DNA of 35,935 bases from assembly GCA_947259395.1 (NCBI GenBank), contig CAMYMN010000017.1, forward strand, positions 79,256-115,190, read 5' to 3'. The position numbers and the translations under genes were made by a program. Shown piece by piece: positions 23,886 to 31,639 of this stretch. Below the pieces are notes generated by a model. That model saw only the letters and a program-made list of their open reading frames with translations, did no database searches and was not told the origin of the DNA. This DNA is from an uncultured Gammaproteobacteria bacterium. GTDB taxonomy: Bacteria; Pseudomonadota; Gammaproteobacteria; Arenicellales; JAANXG01. Every line of letters starts with the position of its first letter. Within the stretch, counting starts at the first letter, position 1.

Positions 23886-24683
23886 TTAGCCCGATGAATG
23901 TCGCTTCAGAAAATCAAGCATCGCAGTATTGAATAATTCCTGCTGTTCTATGTTCGATAAGTGGGCCGCATCACGGATAACCACCCGTTCCGATGCAGCA
24001 ATCTGTTCATGCATGGCATCGGCCGCAGCAATAGGGGTCGCCTGGTCGTGTTCGCCCACCATCACTAACGTCGGGGTCTCGACGCTGTTCAGTCGGGGCA
24101 GGTAATTGAGACGCCGTATCGCTTCGCAACAGCCGATGTAACCGGTAACAGCGGTGGCTACAAACTGCCGCCGTATGGGCGCTACCGCCTGTGCATGGGC
24201 GCTGCGAAAGGCCGCCGTGAACCAGCGCTCCATGGTGGCATCTACCAATGCATCCATACCCGACTCCCGGGCGGTCTCGATGCGTTCCAACCACACCCCT
24301 TGCATGTCATTGGGCACTACCGCCATGGTGTCGCATAAAGCTAAAGTCGATAGGCGGTCGGGATAACGCAACGCGATACTTTGGCCGATCATGCCGCCCA
24401 TGGACAATCCTACCCAATGCACCCGTTCGATACCGAGCGCATCGAGTAACGCCACCGCATCATCACCGAGTACATCAAGGTCATACGCACCGCCCGGCGA
24501 CTGAGAACCACCATGCCCTCTCGTATCATAACGTAGCACTTGATATTCAGGACTCAATTTTTCAATCTGCGGTGTCCACATCACGGTGCTGGAACCTAAG
24601 GAGTGACTCAGGATCACTACCGGAGCTCCTTGCTTACCGGATAATTCATAGTTCATCTCGATTTTATTGACAATTAGATGCAC
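23886..24683 (-). CDS. alpha/beta hydrolase, PcaD-like (3-oxoadipate enol-lactonase type)
   Basis: 265 residues. The sequence follows PcaD: HSLGSSTVMW with the oxyanion hole, the RYDTRGHGGS strand, the nucleophile elbow GLSMGGMIGQ, GEHDQATP (acid) and DAAHLSNIEQ (catalytic histidine). PcaD hydrolyses 3-oxoadipate enol-lactone in the protocatechuate branch of the beta-ketoadipate pathway. No other pca gene is near, so the exact substrate is not secured; the neighbouring fumarylacetoacetate-type enzyme hints at aromatic-acid breakdown. The GTG at 24683 is chosen because GGGAG lies six bases upstream; the ATG at 24656 would remove nine residues. Confidence 0.82.
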   Translation of the reverse strand: MHLIVNKIEMNYELSGKQGAPVVILSHSLGSSTVMWTPQIEKLSPEYQVLRYDTRGHGGSQSPGGAYDLDVLGDDAVALLDALGIERVHWVGLSMGGMIGQSIALRYPDRLSTLALCDTMAVVPNDMQGVWLERIETARESGMDALVDATMERWFTAAFRSAHAQAVAPIRRQFVATAVTGYIGCCEAIRRLNYLPRLNSVETPTLVMVGEHDQATPIAAADAMHEQIAASERVVIRDAAHLSNIEQQELFNTAMLDFLKRHSSG

Positions 24684-24735
24684 GGCGGACTCCCAGTTAT
24701 CGGCGCTTATTAATATCTATCAGTTGCCGTTAGAT

Positions 24736-24741
24736 TATAAT
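24736..24741 (+). promoter_or_regulatory. possible -10 box for the Sel1-repeat gene
   Basis: TATAAT lies 28 bases before the ATG at 24770. No good -35 box sits at 16-18 bases. A perfect TTGACA at 24667-24672 is too far away and lies inside the neighbouring gene. Confidence 0.35.
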
Positions 24742-24769
24742 ATGAGCGCTGTTTCCGATCGTTATTGAG

Positions 24770-25423
24770 ATGCTGAATCGTAACGCATTCATTGTCTTCA
24801 TTGTGGGCCTCGTGCCGCTGTCACCGGCGCCGGGTGTGGAGCCAAGATCAGAAGACAACGCTCCGGCAAAAGATCAGCAGAGGCTATTGAAAGATATTGT
24901 GTCTGCTCCTTTCCCGTTGCCGATAACACGGGTCATGGACCTGTTGGAACAGCAGATTAAGTATATTGCCGACAGAGAGCGGCTAATCATTGCCTTTAAC
25001 CGAGGAGACTATGAGAATGCCTTACAAGGACTGCAACGCTTAGCGGATCGAGGCGACGGCGTGGCGGAGCTTTACATGGGCGTGATCTACGGCCATGGCC
25101 ATGGCGTCACAAAAAATCACCCGATGGCCGTCGCATGGTATCGAAAGGCGGCGAAACAGGACGTAGTTCAAGCGCAGAACAACCTTGGTGTTCACTACAC
25201 CAACGGACAGGGTGTTCCCAAGGATTACATCCAAGCTTACAAATGGTTTTATCTTGCGGCGGCGCAGGGTAATTCACAGGCCTCCCGAAATCGCGATACG
25301 TTAGCTCGACGTATGTCCACAGGCCAGATCGGCGAAGCGCGGAAACTTGCGGTAAATTGGATCGAACAACACGGGAATGACCCGCGCTACCATACACAGC
25401 CGTTGCAAGAAAAAGTCGAATAA
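24770..25423 (+). CDS. exported Sel1-repeat protein
   Basis: 217 residues with an N-terminal hydrophobic signal (about 5-20, FIVFIVGLVPLSPA), a linker and then two to three Sel1-like helical repeats (about 90-185). The core repeat features are LYMGVIYGHGHGVTKNHPMAVAWYRKAA and NLGVHYTNGQGVPKDYIQAYKWFYLAA, given in part here: GVTKNHPMAVAWYRKAA and GVPKDYIQAYKWFYLAA. Sel1 repeats are TPR-like scaffolds for protein complexes, often in the periplasm. Partner unknown. It is flanked by oppositely oriented and unrelated genes and appears monocistronic. Confidence 0.8.
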   Translation: MLNRNAFIVFIVGLVPLSPAPGVEPRSEDNAPAKDQQRLLKDIVSAPFPLPITRVMDLLEQQIKYIADRERLIIAFNRGDYENALQGLQRLADRGDGVAELYMGVIYGHGHGVTKNHPMAVAWYRKAAKQDVVQAQNNLGVHYTNGQGVPKDYIQAYKWFYLAAAQGNSQASRNRDTLARRMSTGQIGEARKLAVNWIEQHGNDPRYHTQPLQEKVE

Positions 25424-25633
25424 CCACCGCTTCCCCGCGAAACCATAGAGACCTGTCAAAAATTAGTTGTAATAACGAGATTATCGGGTATCTTGTCGCT
25501 ACAGTTAGTCGGGCGTACGCAGACGATGACTTACTGCTGCTGCGACGTCTAAGCCAACGCCTAGTTTGTTCGACAAGCTGGCGGCGTGAGAGACAACCTG
25601 AGAGATTGCCACAAGTACTAGCTTAATGGTCAA

Positions 25634-25903
25634 ATGAGTAGTAAGCACGAACGCATACTGGCTTCCGTATTTACTGAGCCTGTCAGCGGTAACATACACT
25701 GGCGGGATGTCGAATCATTGTTGAATTGGCTAGGCGCCGAAGTTCAGCCTGGCCACGGAGCGCGATTCCGCGTCGAGCTGAATGGTGTCGAGGGCACACT
25801 GCACCGCCCGCACCGCAGTAGCGCCGCCAGCAAGCAGGATATCCGCCACCTGCGGGAATTTCTGACCGCGGCGGGTGTCCGCAGTTCATCGGGGACGCGG
25901 TGA
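25634..25903 (+). CDS. HicA-like toxin-family protein, no HicB beside it
   Basis: An 89-residue protein. The start SSKHERILASVFTEPVSGNIHWRDVESLL, then GAEVQPGHGARFRVELNGVEGTLHRPH, matches the HicA (YcfA-type, double-stranded-RNA-binding fold) subgroup whose members begin SKHxKTLxxIF; these RNases are usually neutralised by a HicB antitoxin encoded beside them. Here no HicB-like frame lies upstream (25430-25633) or downstream (25904-25984), so it appears orphan. The catalytic histidine of well-studied HicA proteins (in a GSHH-type motif) is not obvious: the corresponding segment reads GHGAR. It may be an inactive or regulated relic. The ribosome site is weak. Confidence is in the fold, not in toxicity. 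Confidence 0.7.
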   Translation: MSSKHERILASVFTEPVSGNIHWRDVESLLNWLGAEVQPGHGARFRVELNGVEGTLHRPHRSSAASKQDIRHLREFLTAAGVRSSSGTR

Positions 25904-25984
25904 CGGCGTCGTCATCCCCCGCCATAGATCGACCAACACCCAATCACGTGGCCATCATCCGGGAACCTTGGAGCAATATACGGT

Positions 25985-26752
25985 TTAATCGTACGTGTTG
26001 CTCAATGTACCGATACCGCCGATCGAGATTTCGATGGTGCTGCCTGGCTTCATGGAACCAACCCCAACATTGGTTCCACAGGCAATTACATCGCCAGGCA
26101 TTAGGGACACATCCTGGGATATCAAGCTCACCAGTCGATCGGGGAGAAAGACCATATCGGAAACCGGATAGTTCTGGCGCTCAGTTCCATTCAAGTGGGA
26201 CTTCACCACGAGACGTTCCGGGTCTAGGTCGGTAGCGATCACCGGACCAAATACACCGAAGGTGTCAAAGCTTTTGGCTCGCGTCCACTGGGTAAAAGTG
26301 CTGTCCTTGTTCAGCAACTCCACGGCGGTGACGTCGTTGACACAGGTATACCCGAAGACATGCTCGCGCGCGTGGGCTTCCGACACCCGCCGGCATTGTT
26401 TCCCGATCACCACGCCCAGCTCACCTTCGAAGATGACCTTACCGTCATAGGACTGCGGCTTACGGATAGCCGCGTCGCCAGGCAGATACGATGTACTCGC
26501 CTTGATGAAATACAGCGGCTCTTCCGGAATCGATAGATCTAGCTTCGAGGCCAACATATTGAAGTTGTTCCAAAGGCATATCATTTTGCTCGGCTGCGCC
26601 GGGGTCAACAGCTTAACTGCAGCCATGTCCACGTGCTCGCCGGTAGGTGTCGGCCTGTTAAACATGTTGCCTCGATGCACGTTGACGGTGCCCTCGGACA
26701 GAACCCCAAACTTGACCTGCCCCTCGTGTTCGAACCGGATCCACAGTGCCAT
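25985..26752 (-). CDS. fumarylacetoacetate-hydrolase family enzyme
   Basis: 255 residues, the normal size for small FAH-family hydrolases and isomerases (acylpyruvate hydrolase, 2-hydroxyhepta-2,4-diene-1,7-dioate isomerase and similar). Metal ligands are visible in FEGELGVVIGK (two glutamates) and in VND (aspartate), with a KASTSYLPG substrate-loop motif and the C-terminal GDVIACGTNVGVG segment. The natural substrate cannot be decided. A very strong AGGAGG eight bases upstream fixes the start at 26752. It converges with the HicA-like gene and shares its direction with the HIG1 gene beyond 26896. With the PcaD-like gene 1.3 kb away it may reflect ring-cleavage metabolism. Confidence 0.88.
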   Translation of the reverse strand: MALWIRFEHEGQVKFGVLSEGTVNVHRGNMFNRPTPTGEHVDMAAVKLLTPAQPSKMICLWNNFNMLASKLDLSIPEEPLYFIKASTSYLPGDAAIRKPQSYDGKVIFEGELGVVIGKQCRRVSEAHAREHVFGYTCVNDVTAVELLNKDSTFTQWTRAKSFDTFGVFGPVIATDLDPERLVVKSHLNGTERQNYPVSDMVFLPDRLVSLISQDVSLMPGDVIACGTNVGVGSMKPGSTIEISIGGIGTLSNTYD

Positions 26753-26895
26753 CTATCGTTCCTCCTAGACCGTATCCGGTTACCGTTACCGATGAGTGCC
26801 GACACTGCCGCAAAGCCAGGCCGTCGTGGGGTAACGCAGCTGGTTTTTTTGTCGCTGCATTGAGGATGCGTTGCGCGTGTCCCAGCGCGATTAAA

Positions 26896-27096
26896 TCATG
26901 GGCCGACGAAAAGGTACAAAACCAGTAGTGCGATCGCTACAGCCACAGCATGAAAAGCGACTCGTGCGAACATAAATTCGTGGCTATGCTTTCGATCAAA
27001 TTGACCACCTCTACTCATCGAGATCAATCCCCATGCCAGGGAACCAACCGTTAAAGCAAGTGCAATCAGGACCAAAACAATTAATGCTGTTCGCAT
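26896..27096 (-). CDS. HIG1-type two-helix membrane protein
   Basis: 66 residues with two transmembrane helices (about 4-25 and 46-64) joined by a loop SMSRGGQFDRKHSHEFMFARV. The pattern SMxRGGxFxRKxSxxxMxxRV is the bacterial form of the HIG1 (hypoxia-induced gene 1) loop, known in proteins that associate with cytochrome oxidase. It is transcribed from an AGGAGG site nine bases before the ATG. It has no visible partner; the nearest neighbour on this strand is the FAH-family gene, 143 bases downstream. Role in respiration is inference from the family. Confidence 0.75.
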   Translation of the reverse strand: MRTALIVLVLIALALTVGSLAWGLISMSRGGQFDRKHSHEFMFARVAFHAVAVAIALLVLYLFVGP

Positions 27097-27304
27097 GTTT
27101 TTGAGCCTCCTATGTTGAACAACATCTAGTTTCGCTAGGAAGTTTACTTGATCCGGTCCAGATCTTCACTGTTGTGTTAATAGTCGCGACCGTTGGGATG
27201 GTTGAGCGGGGCATAAACCTCCCTAATCAGGCAGAACCCGTAGGCAATATTGCGAGTCGTCTCGCGGATAGCGCCGATGATACCGCAAGCCCTTCCTGCA
27301 GCGA

Positions 27305-28300
27305 TCAATCTGGACGCCGGCCCTGAATGCGCAGCCAGTTGTATCGGTCCATGCTGTGCACAACAATGTCGCGAGTTATTGCACCCTTGAGGACCGTCAT
27401 GGATACCGGCACACCCGCGTTACCCAACGCCCAAACCCGGCGGTAGAAATCTTCCATAGAAGCGACTCGTTGTTCAGCAACGGTCAATATTATGTCTCCA
27501 CTTTCGATCCCGGCTCGTGCCGCCGGACCCTCATCGGCGACCCGCGCAACTCGCAACTGGCCGGCTGTTTCCTCACTGTAAATGCCAAGCCAAGGTTTTG
27601 ACGGCATGGACTTCCGACCTTTTGCCAGTAGCTCATCTACAATCGGTGTCAATGCTTCGATCGGCACGAACATGTTGCCTGGTAGGGGCGTCTCCGCCAC
27701 GGCATCAGGCACTACCAAAGAGCCGATACCAATCAGTTCCCCGTCAGAATTAATGAGTGCAGCACCGCCAAATAACGGATGTGGAGGAGACGTAAATATG
27801 GCGTTTTCCAATAGATATTCCCAATAACCTGCGAACACCCGCCGCGAGACTATCCTGACTGGCCGCACATGGGCCAATCCCCCATAACTGGCGACCAACC
27901 CTGGCTCGAGAACGTCAACGACTTTAGAATCTCCCAGCCGCATGGGGCTAACGCCGAGTGGTTTTTCGGCTCGTATCAAACCGAAACCACTATCGTGATC
28001 GTACGCCAAGATCCGCGCAGGCACGACGTCACCGCCTGCGAGCACAACACTGACCGCACGGGCCTCGAGAATGAGGTAGCCAATGGTCACGATCAGACCA
28101 TCGGTGTCAATGACAACCCCAGAGCCCTCGCGCTCTATCCCCAGCGACTTTGCGGTACGGGCATCCTCCCGCACGTCGACGCGTAATCCCACAACTGCGG
28201 CCATGACATCCTCAAAAAGCGGTTCCTTCGCCGCCAGCGTGACCGGCGACCACAGCCAAACCAGGACGACACTTGCGCGACACCAGTTGAGGATCGTCAC
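27305..28300 (-). CDS. exported HtrA/DegP-like PDZ protein lacking the catalytic triad
   Basis: 331 residues: signal peptide (about 8-24, cleavage near LAA-KEP), a trypsin-like S1C domain (about 28-230) and one PDZ domain (about 235-325). In active HtrA proteases the catalytic His, Asp and Ser lie in TNxHV, DxxxDLA and GNSGGPL. Here they align with TIGYL (Tyr75), DHDSGFG (Gly105) and LFGGAAL (Phe177), so all three are gone while the fold residues around them, including SGVVIDTDGLIVT and DGELIGIGSLV, remain. This points to a pseudoprotease: a binding or chaperone role rather than proteolysis. I recall similar IGYLILEA proteins in other proteobacteria, so the family is probably conserved. GTG start with GGAG nine bases upstream. 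Confidence 0.85.
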   Translation of the reverse strand: MTILNWCRASVVLVWLWSPVTLAAKEPLFEDVMAAVVGLRVDVREDARTAKSLGIEREGSGVVIDTDGLIVTIGYLILEARAVSVVLAGGDVVPARILAYDHDSGFGLIRAEKPLGVSPMRLGDSKVVDVLEPGLVASYGGLAHVRPVRIVSRRVFAGYWEYLLENAIFTSPPHPLFGGAALINSDGELIGIGSLVVPDAVAETPLPGNMFVPIEALTPIVDELLAKGRKSMPSKPWLGIYSEETAGQLRVARVADEGPAARAGIESGDIILTVAEQRVASMEDFYRRVWALGNAGVPVSMTVLKGAITRDIVVHSMDRYNWLRIQGRRPD

Positions 28301-28710
28301 AGACGCTTTCTCCGCGGTGAGTTTAACATATAAATCAATTAGTTAGGCCAAGATCGATTACAAAAGTTCTGTCCATCGCCGTATCGAAATAGGTAAAACA
28401 TATTACCAGTATTGAACGCCGCGAGCGTGTCCTGGGGGTGGACGCGTCAGTAAATTATAGATATCTCGCCGAAATATCTCGCCGACCCTGATGCCGTCAA
28501 TGCGGCGAAAAACGTTCAGATTAATTGATATACCTCAGGATTCGCAGTGGCAAAAATTGAGCTTTGGCCTAGGATTTTAGGAGTAGTCGGCGACATTACC
28601 GGCTGTGAGTTTGGGCACGACCAGCAACCGAACCGGCGCGATTTCTATTGACGAATCGTCGGGGATTGCCGCTCGCTCGCAGTTGGCGTCGAACAACCGA
28701 GGAAGCCTGA
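28301..28710 (+). other. 410-base divergent gap with a short tandem repeat
   Basis: It separates the HtrA-like gene from the heme-type GGDEF-EAL gene, so both promoters must lie here. I see no clear sigma-70 pair. The 12-base unit at 28461-28472 is repeated at 28474-28485. The reading frame at 28605-28859 that overlaps the downstream gene has no gene-like features. The Shine-Dalgarno site GAGGAAG (28699-28705) belongs to the next gene. Confidence 0.4.
28461..28485. repeat. two tandem copies of ATATCTCGCCGA
   Basis: ATATCTCGCCGA occurs at 28461-28472 and 28474-28485, a 13-base period. It lies about 225 bases before the TTG start of the GGDEF-EAL gene and could be a pair of regulator sites, or chance duplication. 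Confidence 0.6.
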
Positions 28711-30693
28711 TTGTCGTTGCGCACCACGGGCAATACCCGCAAACACAGCCTCAACAGGCTGGTGTTGGCCATGTTCGGCGTCACGCTTGTGGTGACCGTC
28801 GTGCTGCTTGCATCGGCCTCGGCCTACCTGAAGAGGGTGGCAGTGCAAGACCTGGCTGAAGATCATGCTCGCGAGGTCGCGCAGCTCACATTTAACAGCA
28901 TTTACCTGGTCATGAGCCACGGCGGCACGAAAAAGGATATAGACGCGGCGATTGCAAAGCTCAAAGCGGTGGTCGACGAGGGAAGTATACGCATCCTTGC
29001 CGATGATCCCGAGAATTATACGTATCCCAACGACAAGGTCCCGCGTGGAACTAAAATTGACGCCGCCGTGTTTCAGGCCTTCTTGACCGGTAGCGAGCAA
29101 TTCTCCATCAAAGAGAACGCTATCCGTTATCTCTATCCGATCAAAATCAGAGACCGCTGCGTGTCATGCCACACGTCGGCTGCGCCCGGAGATATCAATG
29201 CCGTCGTTGAGATCATCCAACCCATAGACAAGTTAAAAGTACCACTGGATCTTACCGTAAAGCTGCTCGTAGGATTCAGCTTGTTGCTATTCGTTATTTT
29301 GATGGTAATGATACATGCGAATCTACGACTGTTTATTGTTTCCCCCGTGACCAAGCTGGTAAAAGTTATAAGAAACGTCGTTCGCGACACTGACTTGAGC
29401 CGGCGCGTAAGCTCTGGCAGCAAGGTCTACGAGATCAATGAACTTTCGACGTCATTCAATGAACTTTTGAGTTCCATAGAGGGCTACAATCTCGAGGTAA
29501 ACAGACTCACACATAACGATCCATTAACGAGCCTGTACAACCGCAGCAGGTTCGAGGACTGCATCAAAGCAGAAATCGAATATTTTAAACAAACTAAAGA
29601 AGCATTCTCTGTCGTTTTTCTTAATATCGATCGCTTTCATCACATCAACGACGCTAACGGCCATCCATTTGGTGACATCGTGCTGAAAAGGGTCACGATG
29701 ATGCTGGTGAATCATGTCCAAGACAGCGGTATCGCCGCCCGTACCGGTGGAGATGAGTTCGGTGTCGTCCTACCCCGAACCCCTATGCCAGAGGCCACAG
29801 CGCTAGCAGAGCGCCTGTGTTGTGCTCTATCACAGACCGAGATCGATAGTCCAAGAGGTCCGGTTCGACTTTCCGGCAGCTTCGGCGTGGTCACCTATCC
29901 AGACCATGGACGCAGCGTGGAGGATCTGACGGTGGCCGGTGACGTGGCGGTGCACAAGGCCAAGGAGGCCGGCAGAAATCGTGTCGTTACCGTCGACCTC
30001 ACTGAGGTCCACGAGGTAAACTCGAAACGCGTGTTCGGTCATGAGGTACTCACCCGGATCCGCGACGGTGATCAGCTATTTAGCGCTGATACGTTCATCG
30101 CTGATCTGGAGCGGCACGGCATAGAAGAGTTCGATCAGTTTGTCATCGAAACTGCACTCAACCACAAACAGCAGAACCCTTCCTTGAGAGGCGCTAAACT
30201 TTTTGTCAACCTGTCTGCTGCCAGCATACAAAACCAACAGTTCATGGTTACACTGCCGGACGTGCTAAGTGCCCGGAGTATTCCCAGTGGCGAATTGGTT
30301 ATTGAGATCACTGAGCGGGAGGCTTTGCGTCACCTGTCTGGCCTATCCACATTGATACGCAAGCTCAAAAACAGAGGGGTTTTCTTCGCTCTCGATGACT
30401 TCGGCAGCGGATTCAATTCCTTTCTTTATTTGCGGCACTTACCCGTCGATTACGTGAAGATCGAGGGTAGTTTTGTTCAGAATATGGTGGCAAACAGCCG
30501 CGACCGCCATCTCGTCGAGCACATCCAGATGATATCAAAGGCGTTGGGCGTCACGGCAATCGCCGAATGGGTGGAAGACGAGAACACCCATCAATTGGTG
30601 GAAAAATTAGGAATCGGCCTGGCGCAAGGCTTTCATTATGGCACCCCCGCCGCGTGTGGTGCATCAGGTGTGTTGCGATCCAATATCGCGTGA
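28711..30693 (+). CDS. c-type-heme sensor GGDEF-EAL protein
   Basis: 660 residues. Order: membrane helix 1 (about 16-38); periplasmic domain (about 40-180) containing CVSCH (150-154), a CxxCH covalent heme motif of the kind in Tll0287/DUF3365-like sensors; helix 2 (about 181-205); HAMP-like linker (about 206-260); GGDEF domain with an intact GGDEF (about 345) but no I-site (QDSG where RxxD would be); EAL domain. The EAL domain is odd: only about 20 residues separate the end of GGDEF from the EVL motif (about 445), so the usual opening YxxQPI strand is missing. Later residues are kept (VNLSA, EITE, DDFGSG, VKIEG, AEWVED, QGF). TTG start immediately after an in-frame stop, with GAGGAAG five bases upstream. 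A redox or ligand signal to c-di-GMP is inferred. Confidence 0.88.
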   Translation: MSLRTTGNTRKHSLNRLVLAMFGVTLVVTVVLLASASAYLKRVAVQDLAEDHAREVAQLTFNSIYLVMSHGGTKKDIDAAIAKLKAVVDEGSIRILADDPENYTYPNDKVPRGTKIDAAVFQAFLTGSEQFSIKENAIRYLYPIKIRDRCVSCHTSAAPGDINAVVEIIQPIDKLKVPLDLTVKLLVGFSLLLFVILMVMIHANLRLFIVSPVTKLVKVIRNVVRDTDLSRRVSSGSKVYEINELSTSFNELLSSIEGYNLEVNRLTHNDPLTSLYNRSRFEDCIKAEIEYFKQTKEAFSVVFLNIDRFHHINDANGHPFGDIVLKRVTMMLVNHVQDSGIAARTGGDEFGVVLPRTPMPEATALAERLCCALSQTEIDSPRGPVRLSGSFGVVTYPDHGRSVEDLTVAGDVAVHKAKEAGRNRVVTVDLTEVHEVNSKRVFGHEVLTRIRDGDQLFSADTFIADLERHGIEEFDQFVIETALNHKQQNPSLRGAKLFVNLSAASIQNQQFMVTLPDVLSARSIPSGELVIEITEREALRHLSGLSTLIRKLKNRGVFFALDDFGSGFNSFLYLRHLPVDYVKIEGSFVQNMVANSRDRHLVEHIQMISKALGVTAIAEWVEDENTHQLVEKLGIGLAQGFHYGTPAACGASGVLRSNIA

Positions 30694-31133
30694 GGTGTTT
30701 TTCTAACTTCCCGCGTCGAGCACGTTGCCTGCTGATTTAGTTAACTTGTTGGAGTCAATACGCCGTTGCGGCGCCACGCGAATTTGCCCCACTGCGTGCT
30801 CCGAGACGTTGATCAGCAACCCGGATTGGCGGGATGTATCAATGTCCACATGTGCGCCAGGAACAAAAAACCTTACACGGTGGCAATTGTCTGCAGGCGT
30901 TGAGGGGACGAATACAGCGAGCGCATATGTCGATGGGCCACACCTGTTTTGGGGCTAGCAGTCTGTCGGACTTAGGTGAAACTGACACTGCTGACGCGGA
31001 TCTCAATATTCAGTAGTATTTTGATTCTGGGAAAAGCACCCCATATGTACAATGTTAACGATAACGCCGGAATCCTTGAACTCTCTGCAAGTGAGCGGTT
31101 CTTGGCGACACTCAATGTCTGTTTGGAGATTAT
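30694..31133 (+). other. 440-base gap without a supported gene
   Basis: Open frames exist on both strands (for example 30725-30958 forward, and a stretch of roughly 30710-30950 on the reverse strand without ATG), but none has a ribosome site or recognisable motif. A weak hairpin GCGAT/ATCGC (30675-30679, 30685-30689) ends the previous gene. Shine-Dalgarno GGAG (31125-31128) belongs to the next gene. Confidence 0.4.
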
Positions 31134-31604
31134 ATGAATAAGCCCTTAAACCCAGGCACGGTGATCGAGGTTTGTTACCCGATCTTCAAACATTATGCCA
31201 TCGTCTCCGATCAATTCGTTGACGGCCACCCGACACTGATATCGCTCTCCAGGCGAACCAATGCGGTGACCGAAGAACCGTGGCATCAAGTAACGCAGGG
31301 ACGGCGCGTCAATACAAGTCCGATACAAGGACAACTGCCTGGACACATCGTGGTCGCAAACGCGCGAGCCTGTATCCGGGCTAAGGATTTACGCTGGAAT
31401 CTGCTGACATTCAATTGCGAGCATTTCGTGCGTTTAGTCCATGGCCTTCCAGTCGAAAGCAACCAGGTTCGAAGCGCCGTGAACGGGGCTGTTATCGGCG
31501 CCTTGAGTACTTTAATTCTGCCGAAGGTTACGTTCACCAGGATGGTGCTATTCGCCGGTAGCGGGGCCATTACCGGCATGCGCAATTACACACGAAACCA
31601 TTGA
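31134..31604 (+). CDS. LRAT-like papain-fold protein with C-terminal membrane segment
   Basis: 156 residues. The core has the permuted papain-like arrangement of the LRAT family: His20 in FKHYAIVSD followed by Cys95 in the diagnostic NCEHF motif (94-98). LRAT-type proteins transfer acyl groups from phospholipids or hydrolyse them; bacterial members are largely unstudied. The end (about 115-150, GAVIGALSTLILP and MVLFAGSGAITG) is hydrophobic and probably membrane-bound, as in the animal enzymes. GGAG five bases before the ATG gives a firm start. No signal peptide. It converges with the HExxH gene (35-base gap) but shares no other sign of linkage. An acyl-modifying function is inferred. Confidence 0.8.
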   Translation: MNKPLNPGTVIEVCYPIFKHYAIVSDQFVDGHPTLISLSRRTNAVTEEPWHQVTQGRRVNTSPIQGQLPGHIVVANARACIRAKDLRWNLLTFNCEHFVRLVHGLPVESNQVRSAVNGAVIGALSTLILPKVTFTRMVLFAGSGAITGMRNYTRNH

Positions 31605-31639
31605 AACCACCTCATAGCCGGAAACTATCTAGCAGCTAT

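Noticed and set aside
24667..24672. Perfect TTGACA as -35 box
   Set aside because: No -10 box at 16-18 bases, and it lies inside the start of the reverse-strand hydrolase.
30700..30955. Open stretch on the reverse strand (about 80 codons) and forward frame 30725-30958
   Set aside because: No ATG or ribosome site on the reverse strand; neither strand has a recognisable domain.
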